From assembly GCA_904846265.1 (NCBI GenBank), contig CAJHAA010000006.1:104416-168415 (forward strand): 64,000 nucleotides of DNA, in the 5' to 3' direction. The notes under the pieces were generated by a model. That model ran no database searches. It was not told the origin of the DNA and worked only from the letters and a program-made list of their open reading frames with translations. The position numbers and the translations under genes are program-made. How positions within the stretch are numbered: the stretch's first letter is position 1; every line of letters begins with the position of its first letter. Positions 45,351-54,265 of this stretch are shown here, one piece after another. Origin of the DNA: Psychrobacter immobilis. Lineage in GTDB: Bacteria; Pseudomonadota; Gammaproteobacteria; Pseudomonadales; Moraxellaceae.

Positions 45351-46631
45351 CTATTTGCGGTCTTCAACTTTAACGAAGTCGCGATGCGTTTCACCAGTGT
45401 ATAACTGACGTGGACGACCGATTTTGAACGGTGTGCTGTGCATCTCTAACCAATGGCTGATCCAACCAGAGGTACGAGCCAATGAGAAAATAACGGTAAA
45501 CATTGACGTTGGGATACCGATGGCTTTAAGGATAATGCCCGAGTAAAAATCAACGTTTGGATACAAGTTACGCTCAACGAAGAACGGATCTTCTAAAGCG
45601 ATTTTCTCAAGTGCCATGGCAAGCTCAAGCTTAGGATCATTGATGCCCAATGCGCCTAATACTTCGTCACAAGTTTCTTTCATTACTTGTGCGCGTGGAT
45701 CAAAGTTTTTATAAACGCGATGACCAAAGCCCATCAGTTTCACTTCACGGCTTTTCACTTTTTCCATGAATTCAGGCACATTTTCAACTGAACCGATCTC
45801 ATCTAACATCTCAAGCACGGCTTCGTTCGCGCCGCCATGTGATGGTCCCCAAAGGGCAGCGATACCAGCAGCGATACACGCGTAAGGGTTAGCGCCAGTA
45901 GAACCAGCTAGACGTACCGTAGACGTTGACGCGTTTTGCTCGTGGTCAGCATGCAAAGTAAAGATTTTGTCCATGGCGCGAGTGATGACGTCATTGGTTT
46001 GGTAATCAACATCAGCAGGCGTGGCAAACATCATGTATAAGAAGTTTTCAGCATAGCTAAAGTCATTGCGTGGATACATGAACGGTTCGCCTTGCGAGTA
46101 TTTATAACTCATCGCAGCAAGCGTTGGCATTTTAGCGATTAAACGGATAGCCGTGATTTCACGATGCTCTTCGTTACTGACGTCTAATGCTTCATGATAA
46201 AACGCGGATAAAGCACCAACGACACCAACCATAATGGCCATTGGATGTGCGTCACGGCGGAAGCCTTCAAAGAACTTACGCAATTGATCATGAACACCCG
46301 TATGCTTACGGATTTTTTCAAAGAAATCTGCTTTTTGCTCAGCGTTCGGTAAGTCGCCATGAATCAAGGCATAAGCCACTTCTAAATATTCAGCATTGTT
46401 TGCCAATTGATCGATAGGGTAGCCGCGGTGTAGTAGCTCACCCTTACCACCATCAATATAAGTAATCTTTGATTCAACAGGAGCGGTTACTTTAAAACCA
46501 GGGTCATAAGACCAAAATCCTGATTCTTGTAGAGCAGCAATATCTAGAACTGGACGCCCTAAAGTACCTTCGATAATAGGAAACTCGTATTCTTTACCAT
46601 TGACGGTTAGTTTGGCATTAGTGTCAGCCAT
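45351..46631 (-). CDS. gltA: Citrate synthase (type II)
   Basis: 426 residues. It condenses acetyl-CoA with oxaloacetate. Catalytic His and Asp motifs are in [15 protein letters not shown] and [15 protein letters not shown], with a C-terminal PRQLYTGE. The length and N-terminal domain (about 50 extra residues over the type I form) match the NADH-sensitive hexameric gammaproteobacterial type. It stands opposite sdhCDAB and is separated from it by about 1 kb. Confidence 0.98.
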   Translation of the reverse strand: MADTNAKLTVNGKEYEFPIIEGTLGRPVLDIAALQESGFWSYDPGFKVTAPVESKITYIDGGKGELLHRGYPIDQLANNAEYLEVAYALIHGDLPNAEQKADFFEKIRKHTGVHDQLRKFFEGFRRDAHPMAIMVGVVGALSAFYHEALDVSNEEHREITAIRLIAKMPTLAAMSYKYSQGEPFMYPRNDFSYAENFLYMMFATPADVDYQTNDVITRAMDKIFTLHADHEQNASTSTVRLAGSTGANPYACIAAGIAALWGPSHGGANEAVLEMLDEIGSVENVPEFMEKVKSREVKLMGFGHRVYKNFDPRAQVMKETCDEVLGALGINDPKLELAMALEKIALEDPFFVERNLYPNVDFYSGIILKAIGIPTSMFTVIFSLARTSGWISHWLEMHSTPFKIGRPRQLYTGETHRDFVKVEDRK

Positions 46632-47660
46632 AAATTGCTCTCCATTGGTTTTAGCTTGTTAGAATAAAATTACGACAGACGCATACCCTCGGTCTATCGT
46701 TAGTCAAATCATAAAAATGCATTTAACTCATTTAATACGCAGGGTATATTAGCAGTAATTACTTATGATTTGAAAAGACTTTTACCATCAATAGCACCAA
46801 TTGGCACGGTTTAGTCGTGTTTATTCACTGTAATTTTTGTATCAAAATATGTCTGATTGGTTATTTTGCTTAGAAAGCTTGTTTTTATGGCAGTAAGTAC
46901 AGCTACATTATCCACATAATTTTTAAAGAATTTTACGATAATAATGTAGCAGGTTTTATTAATATTCGGGTTAAAAACAGACAGAGTATGCGTAGTAGAC
47001 GAATTGAGTTTGGCGTAAATTTCCTCAAAATTGAGCAATTTTGGCAAATACGTATGACCGCTGTCTATTTATTTGTTAACCCAGCGTTTGCCTTTTACTA
47101 CTTAGGGGATAAATTTGTAATTATCGCCCAGTCATTTTATAATTGTAGGAACTTAACTGGCACTCGCTTTGTGCGAATTGATAAGTGGTCATGATGTAGT
47201 GTCGTTTTTCTATTCATACTCGGTTATGGCTGAGTAGCACAAGAGCAACGACGCACTAGCGTTTTGATAGACAATATCTGTAATCCATGGTTTGAATGCT
47301 TTTGTTAACTGTTCTATTTTTAAGTCATTAGTAAAAGGGCTGTATTGATATCGATGACGGAGTAGCGTTGTTTCTATTGATATGACCAGTAAAAATAGAC
47401 TAGTTAATCGATCTTACTCATGTTTATTTTCTTTGTTGTATAATAGACGGGTTGTTTTATAGACCTGTCGATTTGACGAGCGATATTAAACAGTTTATCA
47501 ATACCTTGTACCCCACGATCCTTTCTTCATATTTAGCGCAAACTAAACGAAGTCAGCTAGCTCTTCCTTACTTTATTCGTCTCGTGTGTTGCTCAATGCT
47601 TAATCGACATCAGTGATATCAAGCGTTGATAGCAGATACAGGAGTATAACCGCAAAAAGG
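46632..47660. other. Long divergent intergenic region gltA-sdhC
   Basis: About 1.03 kb between divergent TCA-cycle genes with no credible gene. The short frames seen have no ribosome sites and unlikely composition. It contains a perfect 10-bp inverted repeat, GCTACATTAT (46902-46911) and ATAATGTAGC (46941-46950), and a TATAAT at 47439-47444 about 220 bases before sdhC that may be a -10 element, without a clear -35 partner. Confidence 0.5.
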
Positions 47661-48047
47661 ATGCCCGCTGTGAAAAGCAACCGACCTATTGATCTGCCTT
47701 TAAGCCAAGTGATTAGCGTTAATCGCTCACCGATTGCGATCGCCTCTATCTTGCATCGTATCTCTGGCATTATTTTATTTTTATTGATTCCTGTCATGCT
47801 GTGGTTACTACAGAACTCATTGGCTTCGGCTGAGAGCTTTGAGACCGTATTTGACAACGTACTTGTGCGCTTCTTAGCATGGATATTTGTTGCCGCGATT
47901 GCTTATCACTTTGTGATGGGTATTAAGCACTTATTCGCTGATATGGGCATGAACGAAGAGCTAAAATCTGGCCGCACTGCGTCTATGGTTAGTTTTGTGA
48001 TTGCAGCGATTCTAATTGTCGCGTCATTTGTATGGGTGATGTTCTAA
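47661..48047 (+). CDS. sdhC: Succinate dehydrogenase cytochrome b556 subunit SdhC
   Basis: About 128 residues, three membrane helices. IASILHRISGIILF carries the heme/quinone-site Ser and His motif of SdhC, and HFVMGIKHLFADMG carries the axial heme His. It anchors SdhAB to the membrane and passes electrons to ubiquinone. The ATG at 47661 is used, but the GTG at 47670, better spaced from the AAGGA, is an alternative. Its stop overlaps the sdhD start by one base (TAATG). Confidence 0.94.
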   Translation: MPAVKSNRPIDLPLSQVISVNRSPIAIASILHRISGIILFLLIPVMLWLLQNSLASAESFETVFDNVLVRFLAWIFVAAIAYHFVMGIKHLFADMGMNEELKSGRTASMVSFVIAAILIVASFVWVMF

Positions 48048-48454
48048 TGATAAAAAATGATTCAGGAATCAAAAGTGCGACTGGTCTGACAGGTTCAGGC
48101 TCACGCGATTGGATTATCCAGCGTATTAGCGCTGTCGTTTTAGCTGTTTATAGTGTGGTATTGCTGGGCTTCTTTTTGACGCACGGCGATGTTACTTATC
48201 TTGAATGGTCATCATTTATGACCAGTTTACCTATGCGCCTATTTAGCTTGGTGGCGGTACTTGCCCTAGCTGGTCATGCTTGGGTTGGTATGTGGACCGT
48301 GTTCACCGACTATATCACTACTGGCAAATTGGGCTCAAGCGCAGCAGGTCTACGCTTAGTGCTACAGTCATTGATGATTGTCGCTATTTTAGTGTTTCTA
48401 TTTTGGGGCATTATGATTTTTTGGGGTACTGGTTTCGGTGTGGTTGCTGTTTAA
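48047..48454 (+). CDS. sdhD: Succinate dehydrogenase membrane anchor subunit SdhD
   Basis: 135 residues with three membrane helices. SRDWIIQRISAVVLAVYSVV and HAWVGMWTVFTDYI carry the family quinone-site Asp/Arg and heme His. It forms the membrane anchor with SdhC. The ATG overlaps the sdhC stop, so translation is coupled. An unusual 463-base gap separates it from sdhA. Confidence 0.94.
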   Translation: MIKNDSGIKSATGLTGSGSRDWIIQRISAVVLAVYSVVLLGFFLTHGDVTYLEWSSFMTSLPMRLFSLVAVLALAGHAWVGMWTVFTDYITTGKLGSSAAGLRLVLQSLMIVAILVFLFWGIMIFWGTGFGVVAV

Positions 48455-48917
48455 CGATAGCCAATCCACTATAATCTGGATACGGTGTCAGGTTCGCTTA
48501 GTCAACTATTTGTAGTTCTGGTGACTCGCCTTCCTTGTATCCATATTATATTGAACAGACTATGTATTGATAATATGTATTTATCTGTAACTTGATTTAT
48601 CTATAAACAATAACGGACGCGACTAGCAAATGTCAAAGTCATCCGTTAGTAGACAAAAATAGTCATAGCCAATCATAGCGTTGGACATCATTGACTTAGT
48701 CAGTCACTTATATAATAGGTGCGCTATGGTTTAGTCAGTGAACGAACCCAATATAACGATAGATATGCAAATTAGGTGGTTAAGGGTTGTGAGCGTCATC
48801 CACTTTGATCATTGCAAATAGTGGCAAGACAATAAAGTGTTTTGCTCAGCAATAGGATGATTTTGAGACAGCCTTTTTATTTACTTCTAAGCATTAATAG
48901 GCATTAGGAAAACCGTA
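48455..48917. other. Intergenic region sdhD-sdhA
   Basis: 463 bases inside a gene set that is usually tightly packed. No gene and no strong terminator seen. It may hold an internal sdhA promoter. Confidence 0.45.
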
Positions 48918-50768
48918 ATGGCAACTAGACAAGATAATACCATTAGTAATATTAAGACGCTAAACTACGATGCAGTCATCGTTGGTGGCGGCGGCTCAGG
49001 TATGCGTGCTTCACTACATTTGGCAGAAGCGGGCATGAAAGTTGCCGTTTTGACCAAAGTATTCCCAACCCGTTCGCACACGGTTGCGGCTCAGGGCGGT
49101 ATCGGCGCAAGTTTGGGCAACATGAGCAACGATAACTGGCATTTCCACTTTTATGACACCGTTAAAGGGTCAGATTGGTTGGGTGACCAAGACGCGATTG
49201 AATACATGTGCCGTGAGGCGCCTAAAGTCGTCTATGAGCTTGAGCACATGGGCATGCCGTTTGACCGTAACGAAGACGGCACGATTTATCAGCGCCCATT
49301 CGGTGGTCATACCTCAAACTATGGCGAAAAAGCCGTACAACGTGCGTGTGCTGCAGCTGACCGTACGGGTCACGCGCTATTACATACGCTATATCAGAAG
49401 AATTTGCAGCAAGGCACTGAGTTCTTTATCGAGTGGATTGCGCTTGATTTGATCAAAGACGAAGCGGGTAATATCAACGGTGTTATCGCGCTTGAGCAAG
49501 AAACAGGTACGGTTGCCGTATTCCAATCACCAATTACTGTCCTAGCGACAGGTGGTGCAGGTCGTATCTTCGCCGCTTCTACTAACGCTTATATCAATAC
49601 TGGTGACGGTATTGGCATGGCCGTTCGTGCTGGTATTCCATTACAAGACATGGAGTTTTGGCAATTCCACCCAACAGGTGTCCACGGTGCAGGCGTACTG
49701 TTAACTGAAGGTTGCCGCGGTGAAGGCGCTATCTTACGTAACAAAGATGGCGAAGCGTTCATGGAGCGCTATGCGCCAACCGTGAAAGATTTAGCACCAC
49801 GTGATTTGGTTTCTCGTTCTATGGATCAAGAGATCAAAGAAGGTCGCGGCTGTGGTCCAAACGCTGACCATATCGTAATGGATATGACCCATTTGGGTGT
49901 AGAAACCATCATGAAGCGTTTGCCATCGGTATTTGAGATTGGTAAAAACTTCGCTAACGTTGATATCACCAAAGAGCCAATTCCCGTTATTCCAACCATT
50001 CACTATATGATGGGCGGTATTCCAACCACTATTCATGGTCAAGTCATTAAGCCTGATCTAGAAGCAGGTACGGATGAAGACGGTCTATATGCAAAAGGCA
50101 ACGTGGTTAAAGGTCTTTATGCTATCGGTGAATGTGCTTGTGTCAGTGTTCATGGTGCCAACCGTTTAGGTACTAACTCTTTGCTTGATCTATTGGTATT
50201 TGGTCGTGCTGCTGGTAAGCATATCGTTGATGAATTTCATCATGCCGATCATAACTATAAGCCTCTAGATCCACGCGTGCTAGATTATACGGTCGGTCGT
50301 TTAGACAAGCTGCAACAGTCGACTGAAGGCTACAATGCCCAAGACGTGGCTGACGAGATTCGTGCAACCATGCAAGCGCATGCGAGTGTGTTCCGCACGC
50401 AAGCGATGATGGACGAAGGCGTTGAGAAGATTTTAGCGCTTGGTGACAAGATTGAAAAAATCCATTTGGCCGATAAATCACAAGTATTTAACACAGCGCG
50501 CATTGAAGCATTTGAAGTGGCAAACTTGTATGAAGTGGCCAAAGCGACGATGGTATCAGCGGCAATGCGTCACGAAAGCCGCGGTGCTCATAGTGTGTCT
50601 GACTATGACCGTCCAGAAGATGATGATTACGCACCAAATGGCCGTAATGACCACGAGTGGATGAAGCATACCTTATGGTATTCTGAAGGCAATCGCATCA
50701 TTTATAAGCCAGTTCGTAAAGTACCACTAACGGTTGATTATATCGAACCGAAAGTTCGCGTCTATTAA
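48918..50768 (+). CDS. sdhA: Succinate dehydrogenase flavoprotein subunit SdhA
   Basis: 616 residues. GGGGSGMRASLHLAEAG is the FAD dinucleotide-binding site, and RSHTVAAQGG carries the histidine that covalently holds FAD (H54). HPTGVHGAGVLLTEGCRGEG and the HxRxE-type active-site arginine region follow. It oxidises succinate to fumarate, passing electrons to SdhB. No obvious ribosome-site weakness (AGGAAAACCGT before the ATG). Confidence 0.97.
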   Translation: MATRQDNTISNIKTLNYDAVIVGGGGSGMRASLHLAEAGMKVAVLTKVFPTRSHTVAAQGGIGASLGNMSNDNWHFHFYDTVKGSDWLGDQDAIEYMCREAPKVVYELEHMGMPFDRNEDGTIYQRPFGGHTSNYGEKAVQRACAAADRTGHALLHTLYQKNLQQGTEFFIEWIALDLIKDEAGNINGVIALEQETGTVAVFQSPITVLATGGAGRIFAASTNAYINTGDGIGMAVRAGIPLQDMEFWQFHPTGVHGAGVLLTEGCRGEGAILRNKDGEAFMERYAPTVKDLAPRDLVSRSMDQEIKEGRGCGPNADHIVMDMTHLGVETIMKRLPSVFEIGKNFANVDITKEPIPVIPTIHYMMGGIPTTIHGQVIKPDLEAGTDEDGLYAKGNVVKGLYAIGECACVSVHGANRLGTNSLLDLLVFGRAAGKHIVDEFHHADHNYKPLDPRVLDYTVGRLDKLQQSTEGYNAQDVADEIRATMQAHASVFRTQAMMDEGVEKILALGDKIEKIHLADKSQVFNTARIEAFEVANLYEVAKATMVSAAMRHESRGAHSVSDYDRPEDDDYAPNGRNDHEWMKHTLWYSEGNRIIYKPVRKVPLTVDYIEPKVRVY

Positions 50769-50979
50769 TTTTAGACTGCGCAATTTAGCGATACGAACAG
50801 CGTAAAAGTTTTATTTTTTATTCATTTATTAAAAGGTGACCGCCAGCTACATGCTCATGCCAGCGTGACAATATGATTAGTTGATATTTGATAATTACTG
50901 TCAATATGGGCTAATCAATAGCGCTGATATGCTGCAACCTTTGTATGCCCGCCATCACCTACGTGTGGAGTTTAGCATT

Positions 50980-51690
50980 ATGAGCCGAGGTACTCGCACC
51001 ATCGAAATCTATCGCTACGATCCTGATCTGGACGCAGCGCCGCGCATGCAAACGTATACGATTGAGTTGCTAGACTCAGATCGTATGTTGCTTGACGTGT
51101 TATTACGCCTGAAAAAGGAAGACGAAACACTGACCTTCCGTCGCTCTTGCCGTGAAGGTATTTGTGGCTCTGATGGCATGAACATCAATGGCAAGAATGG
51201 TCTAGCGTGTCTCATTAACATGAACACTCTGCCAGAAAAAGTCACGGTTCGTCCATTACCAGGTCTACCTGTTGTTCGCGATTTGGTTGTTGATATGAAC
51301 CAATTCTATGAGCAATATGAGAAAGTACATCCGTACTTGATAAATGATCAGCCAGCACCGCCGACAGAGCGTTTGCAGTCACCTGAGCAACGCGAAAAGC
51401 TAAACGGTCTGTACGAATGTATTCTATGTGCATGCTGTTCAACCAGCTGCCCATCGTTCTGGTGGAACCCTGATAAATTCTTAGGTCCATCAGCACTACT
51501 GCACGCTTATCGCTTCGTGGCTGATAGCCGTGATGGTGATACGCAAGCACGTTTGGCGCGCTTAGATGATCCATTTAGCCTATTCCGTTGCCGCGGTATC
51601 ATGAACTGTGTATCAGTTTGTCCAAAAGGCTTGAACCCAACCAAAGCAATCGGTCATTTACGTAATATGCTCATTGACCAAGCAGGTTAA
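50980..51690 (+). CDS. sdhB: Succinate dehydrogenase iron-sulfur subunit SdhB
   Basis: 236 residues. [2Fe-2S] site C57/C62/D65/C77 (SCREGICGSDG...GLAC), [4Fe-4S] CILCACCSTSC and [3Fe-4S] CRGIMNCVSVCPKG. The start at 50980 is chosen because GGAG lies 9 bases upstream. The longer in-frame start at 50881 would add 33 atypical residues. Last sdh gene, followed by a terminator. Confidence 0.97.
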   Translation: MSRGTRTIEIYRYDPDLDAAPRMQTYTIELLDSDRMLLDVLLRLKKEDETLTFRRSCREGICGSDGMNINGKNGLACLINMNTLPEKVTVRPLPGLPVVRDLVVDMNQFYEQYEKVHPYLINDQPAPPTERLQSPEQREKLNGLYECILCACCSTSCPSFWWNPDKFLGPSALLHAYRFVADSRDGDTQARLARLDDPFSLFRCRGIMNCVSVCPKGLNPTKAIGHLRNMLIDQAG

Positions 51691-51728
51691 TCGTTTATAA
51701 TTGTCTGTTTTTTTGCAGATAGCGTACG

Positions 51729-51762
51729 AAAAACACCACCTAATCATTAGGTGGTGTTTTTT
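51729..51762 (+). terminator. Rho-independent terminator after sdhB
   Basis: AAAACACCACCTAAT pairs with ATTAGGTGGTGTTTT, ending in a T run at 51757-51762. It separates sdh from the downstream tnpB element and suc genes. Confidence 0.92.
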
Positions 51763-52197
51763 ATGAACAATAATCTGAGATTCTTTGATTGTCTTTCAGT
51801 GCCAGATAGGGCTTATAGAGACGATTATTCGTCATGGTTAAAGGTAAGGCTGGGCTATCAATACGTTGGTTGTATGTAAGAAGGCATGATATATACGTCA
51901 GCAATCTATCAAAAAAGCGAAATAGGACTCCACCCGGCATTAGGGCGGAGGGGAATGTCACTTAGTATTTATTATATTCGGTGGTGTGTCAAAAAATATG
52001 TTGACTAAAATTTGAACAATTTTTGAAGCCTTGAAAGCTCTATGGAATCAGAGAAATTAGCATAGACTTCGTATTAAATTTTTTCGTCACCATACTTTTT
52101 AGAACACCGCCTTATATTTTTATACAGATTAGTTACTGAAATAAATCGTGTTAATCTTTAGTATTGATAACATGTCAGACGAAAATGAATTGGTGTT
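51763..52197. other. Intergenic region sdhB-tnpB with an isolated hairpin
   Basis: 435 bases with no credible gene. A hairpin CTCCACCC-loop-GGGCGGAG (51928-51950, one mismatch) followed by GGGAATGTCAC resembles the right-end pattern of the nearby tnpB element (hairpin, then GGGAGTATGTCAA), possibly a remnant end. No clear left-end palindrome of the tnpB gene at 52198 was found. Confidence 0.4.
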
Positions 52198-53502
52198 ATG
52201 AAAATCAGTAAAGCGTATAAGTTTAGGCTTGAGCCTAACGCAGAGCAAGAGGTTATCTTAAATAACCTTGTTGGTTCTGCGCGCTTTGTTTGGAATCAAA
52301 TGCTGGCCATATCGTTTGAGATGTTTGCTAAGAATGAGTTTATTAATGCAACGAATTTGGTTAATAAAATCATGGATATTAAAGCCAATCCTGATTTTGC
52401 ATTCTTAAAAACAAGCTCCAATGCGGTATCTTTACAACAGAAAGTTCGTGATCTCGCTTCTGCTTGGTCGCGCTTTTTTGACCCTAAAGTTCATGCAAGG
52501 CTGAAAGAAAATAACAGAAAACCTAGAAAAACTAAATGCCTCAAGCTTGCCGACGGCACTGAAATCCAACTACGCCCACTCATGCCGCGTTTTAAACGTA
52601 AATCAGATGGTCGAGATTCAATCCGCTTGGTTCAGTTTGATAAATATTGCCGCGTTAATGGCAATCGCGTCAAATTACCGAATGGTATTGGCTTGGTGAA
52701 GTTTAAAAAATCTCAAGAGATCATAGGTGTCATAAAGAATATCACCATCAGTAAGAAATCCGGCCAATGGTACGTGTCTTTCGGTACGGAGCGTGAGGTT
52801 GAAACACCGACCCATCCGTCCAAAACCGCCATTGGTATTGATTTAGGGATTACTAAATTTATCACTACCTCAAACGCTGATATTATTCAGCCCAAAAATA
52901 GCTTCAAAGCTAATCAAGTCAAGATAGCAAGGCTACAGCGCCAATTAAGCCGCAAGGTCTTATTTAGTAATAATTGGAAAAAGCAAAACCGTAAAATCCA
53001 AAAGCTTCACCATCATATCGCCAATATTCGCCATGACTACTTGCATAAGATCACCACTGACATCAGCAAAAACCACGCCATGATTGTCTGTGAGGATTTG
53101 AAGATAGCTAATATGTCGAAATCAGCAAGTGGTACGCTTGAAAACAAAGGTCGCAATGTCAGAGCCAAATCAGGATTGAATAAATCAATTCTTGATCAGG
53201 GTTGGGGTATGGCGTTGACTATGCTTGAGTATAAACAGCAGTGGCAAGGTGGATTATTGATCCAAGTAAACCCAAGATTTACTAGCCAAACCTGTTTTGA
53301 GTGCAAGCATGTTGCCAAAGAAAATAGACGCACCCAAGCAAAATTTGAGTGCGTTGAATGTGGTTATATTGCGAATGCTGATGTTAATGCAGCTCGTAAT
53401 ATTCTTACGGTAGGACATGCCGTTTTGTTTGTGGAGGGAGGACGCGGTAAAGGTCGCCCGATGAAACAGAAAGCTTGTGACCTTCGTGAGAAAGTCACCT
53501 AA
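52198..53502 (+). CDS. tnpB: TnpB (RNA-guided nuclease family), canonical RuvC site
   Basis: 434 residues of the IS605 TnpB family with all canonical catalytic residues: D215 (AIGIDLGITK), E299 (IVCEDLKIA) and D395 (ANADVNAARNIL), zinc finger C366/C369 and C385/C388. It could be an active reRNA-guided endonuclease. The ATG is at 52198. It lies between sdhB and sucA in an otherwise TCA-cycle cluster. No tnpA is near. The right end lies within 60 bases of its stop. Confidence 0.88.
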   Translation: MKISKAYKFRLEPNAEQEVILNNLVGSARFVWNQMLAISFEMFAKNEFINATNLVNKIMDIKANPDFAFLKTSSNAVSLQQKVRDLASAWSRFFDPKVHARLKENNRKPRKTKCLKLADGTEIQLRPLMPRFKRKSDGRDSIRLVQFDKYCRVNGNRVKLPNGIGLVKFKKSQEIIGVIKNITISKKSGQWYVSFGTEREVETPTHPSKTAIGIDLGITKFITTSNADIIQPKNSFKANQVKIARLQRQLSRKVLFSNNWKKQNRKIQKLHHHIANIRHDYLHKITTDISKNHAMIVCEDLKIANMSKSASGTLENKGRNVRAKSGLNKSILDQGWGMALTMLEYKQQWQGGLLIQVNPRFTSQTCFECKHVAKENRRTQAKFECVECGYIANADVNAARNILTVGHAVLFVEGGRGKGRPMKQKACDLREKVT

Positions 53503-53515
53503 GAGCTTTTGCTTT

Positions 53516-53561
53516 TAGAATCCCACACTTGAGCTTGTCGAAAGTGGCGGGAGTATGTCAA
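53516..53561 (+). repeat. Right end of the second tnpB element / putative reRNA 3' scaffold
   Basis: After the stop, CCCACACTT (53522-53530) and AAGTGGCGGG (about 53542-53551) form a bulged hairpin followed by AGTATGTCAA, the usual right-end pattern for IS605-family elements. In TnpB systems the guide RNA scaffold ends here and the next about 16 bases form the guide. Confidence 0.6.
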
Positions 53562-54265
53562 ATAATTGGTGTTAGAAAAAAGTATTCAGCCAGAGATATT
53601 CACCACGTTAAATGTTAGAATAGCGCATTATTTTAATAATTAGTTGTTTTGACGAACCACTATCAGTCGTTAATGGTTAACTTACTGATAAAGTAAGTAT
53701 TCAAAACAAATAATAGACTGGAATAATACATCCAGAATGATAGTAGATATTCATTACCTAAATAGTTAGTATTGAACAAACAAACTATGGCGCGGACTGC
53801 TGTTATGCTACTCTATACAGCAACGTATGTTTGCCATAAAAGCAATGATAGCTTGGAAATAACCAGACGTTCCAGCGAGGATAGCCAAATAATAGGCCAG
53901 CTGAAGGCGTCAATAATTCATCGATCGTTTATCTTTGATGAATTGGTTATGACTAACTTCAGTATATATAAATTAATGTTGTGAGACGAGTCAGATAACA
54001 AAACTGGACGTTCACAAATAATTATATTTTTAATATAGGTATTGTAATGGCACTTATTATCACTATTTAGCATCACTGTCTGTCATAAGCGAAATCACAG
54101 ATAAGCGTACTTTTCTTTTATAGTAATAAGTGTGGTTCATAAATCAGTACTGAACAGAATACGATTGAGTTTTTGTAGCATTAAGTATTTAGATGTCTCA
54201 CATACAACAGATTACACAATAATAAGCACGATTCCATTCATTTATCTATCAAATAGACGATTATT
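53562..54265. other. Intergenic region before sucA
   Basis: About 700 bases after the tnpB element. A 70-codon frame at 53772-53984 has no ribosome site and unlikely composition and is not called. The sucA promoter should lie here. Nothing else recognised. Confidence 0.4.

Noticed and set aside
46811..47194. Two short frames on opposite strands in the gltA-sdhC gap
   Set aside because: They overlap each other antisense, lack ribosome sites and have AT-driven composition.
51761..51961. 66-codon minus-strand frame (MTFPSALMPGG...)
   Set aside because: It covers the orphan hairpin and sdhB terminator, so it is more likely a translated repeat than a gene.
53772..53984. 70-codon frame in the tnpB-sucA gap
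   Set aside because: No ribosome site, unusual composition and no recognisable family. It looks like chance.
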